Positions 5,496 through 6,070 of a DNA stretch of 6,070 nt are shown piece after piece (the first letter of the stretch is position 1; each line of letters opens with the position of its first letter). The stretch is from the NCBI GenBank assembly GCA_900556185.1, contig USNN01000054.1, positions 1-6,070 of the forward strand. The letters run 5' to 3'. Origin of the DNA: an uncultured Eubacteriales bacterium (lineage in GTDB: Bacteria > Bacillota > Clostridia > Christensenellales > UBA1242). The notes below the pieces were generated by a model. It ran no database searches. It was not told the origin of the DNA and was given only the letters and a program-made list of their open reading frames with translations. A program made the translations under genes and the position numbers.

Positions 5496-6070
5496 TTGCA
5501 ATTGCAGCTCTGGCGTTTGTCGGCACAATGGCTATGCTTGCTTTTACAAAAGCGTTCAGCATAATCTTTCTTGGCAGCCCGAGAAGTGAAAAAGCACAGC
5601 ATGTAATTGATAAAAAAGAAGATGCCCCATTATCAATGACTGTTCCAATGGGATTTTTGTCATTGCTTATGCTTTTAATAGGGCTGTTTCCGCAGTATGT
5701 ATTTAAGTATTTACATACGCCTGTAAATGTTTTGCTCTCGTTTAATGCAGTGACTATAAGCTCTGCAACAGCAGAAATATTGCAGCAAATCTCTACATTT
5801 GCACTTTTATTCCTTGCTTTTATACTTATTCTTGTTTTGATAAAGCTGAAATTTGGAACAAAAGTACAAATGCACGAAACATGGGGCTGCGGTTATGACA
5901 GGTTGAACAATCATATTCAATACACTGCTTCGTCTTATGCAAGTCCTTTTCTTTCTATGTTAAGACCTTTGTTTAAGAAAGTATTTGATATTGAAAAACC
6001 AAAAAAACTTTTCCCGCAAAGTGCGCATTTTAACTTGCAAATAGACGATATTGAAGAGGCTTATGTCATC
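5486..6070 (+). CDS. Proton-conducting membrane subunit of a hydrogenase-4-like complex (NuoL/HyfB family), C-terminal part
   Basis: My reading of the plus strand gives 195 uninterrupted codons, with no 5' start and no stop before the window edge. The first 30 residues form a membrane segment with the pattern MAMLAFTKAFSIIFLGSPRS, which matches the late NuoL/HyfB helix containing a conserved Lys (K22 here) followed by FLG-x-PR. Further hydrophobic segments lie at about 52-73 and 104-120. After these comes ETWGCGY at 131-137 and QYTASSYASPF at 145-155, a tail typical of HyfB-like subunits. Such proteins pump protons or sodium as part of membrane-bound [NiFe] hydrogenase or formate hydrogenlyase complexes. 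Distinguishing HyfB from a related Mrp- or Ech-type subunit would need the missing N-terminal part. No relation to the translation genes to its left is expected. Confidence 0.8.

Noticed and set aside
5480..5500. Mobile element insertion at the tsf joint
   Set aside because: No transposase, integrase, terminal inverted repeat or target duplication is visible, and the right-hand side is a hydrogenase gene cut in its middle.
1..6070. CRISPR arrays, tRNA or rRNA genes, phage or defence genes
   Set aside because: No spaced repeat array, no tRNA-like or rRNA-like sequence and no recognisable defence or phage protein was found on either strand.

Overview
The window looks like low-G+C Bacillota (Firmicutes) DNA, probably from an uncultured member of the Clostridia. 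The evidence is an AT-rich sequence, strong AGGAG-type ribosome binding sites, standard genetic code, and a PolC-like replicative polymerase gene downstream of the conserved tsf/frr/uppS/cdsA/rseP block. The taxon is an inference from gene content only.

Layout, reading the minus strand from right to left: the C-terminal piece of EF-Ts (tsf, 5279-5485), a stem-loop terminator (5219-5251), a promoter (5186-5214), then a tight operon frr (5146-4577), uppS (4551-3820), cdsA (3810-2890), rseP (2880-1300) and the 5' part of a polC-like gene (1289 to the window edge). Gaps from uppS onward are 9-10 bp. The stop codons of uppS, cdsA and rseP lie in or against the next gene's Shine-Dalgarno sequence, which suggests translational coupling. 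The genes join ribosome recycling, the undecaprenyl and phospholipid precursor routes, intramembrane proteolysis and chromosome replication, as in many Firmicutes. Genes often found in this block are absent here: pyrH between tsf and frr, dxr between cdsA and rseP, and ispG or proS before polC.

From about 5486 to the right edge the sequence is unrelated. The plus strand has an uninterrupted 195-codon reading frame for the C-terminal part of a NuoL/HyfB-type proton-pumping membrane subunit of a hydrogenase-4-like complex. Neither tsf nor this gene has its 5' part: the two are fused head to head within a few bases. This is a rearrangement or, more simply, a chimeric assembly joint, so linkage across about 5486 should not be trusted.

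The left part is mostly housekeeping and I see no new defence or mobile system. The points most worth a second look are the tsf/hydrogenase joint, the apparent lack of the N-terminal PHP segment in the polC-like protein, and an unusually long RseP with an extra multi-spanning N-terminus.
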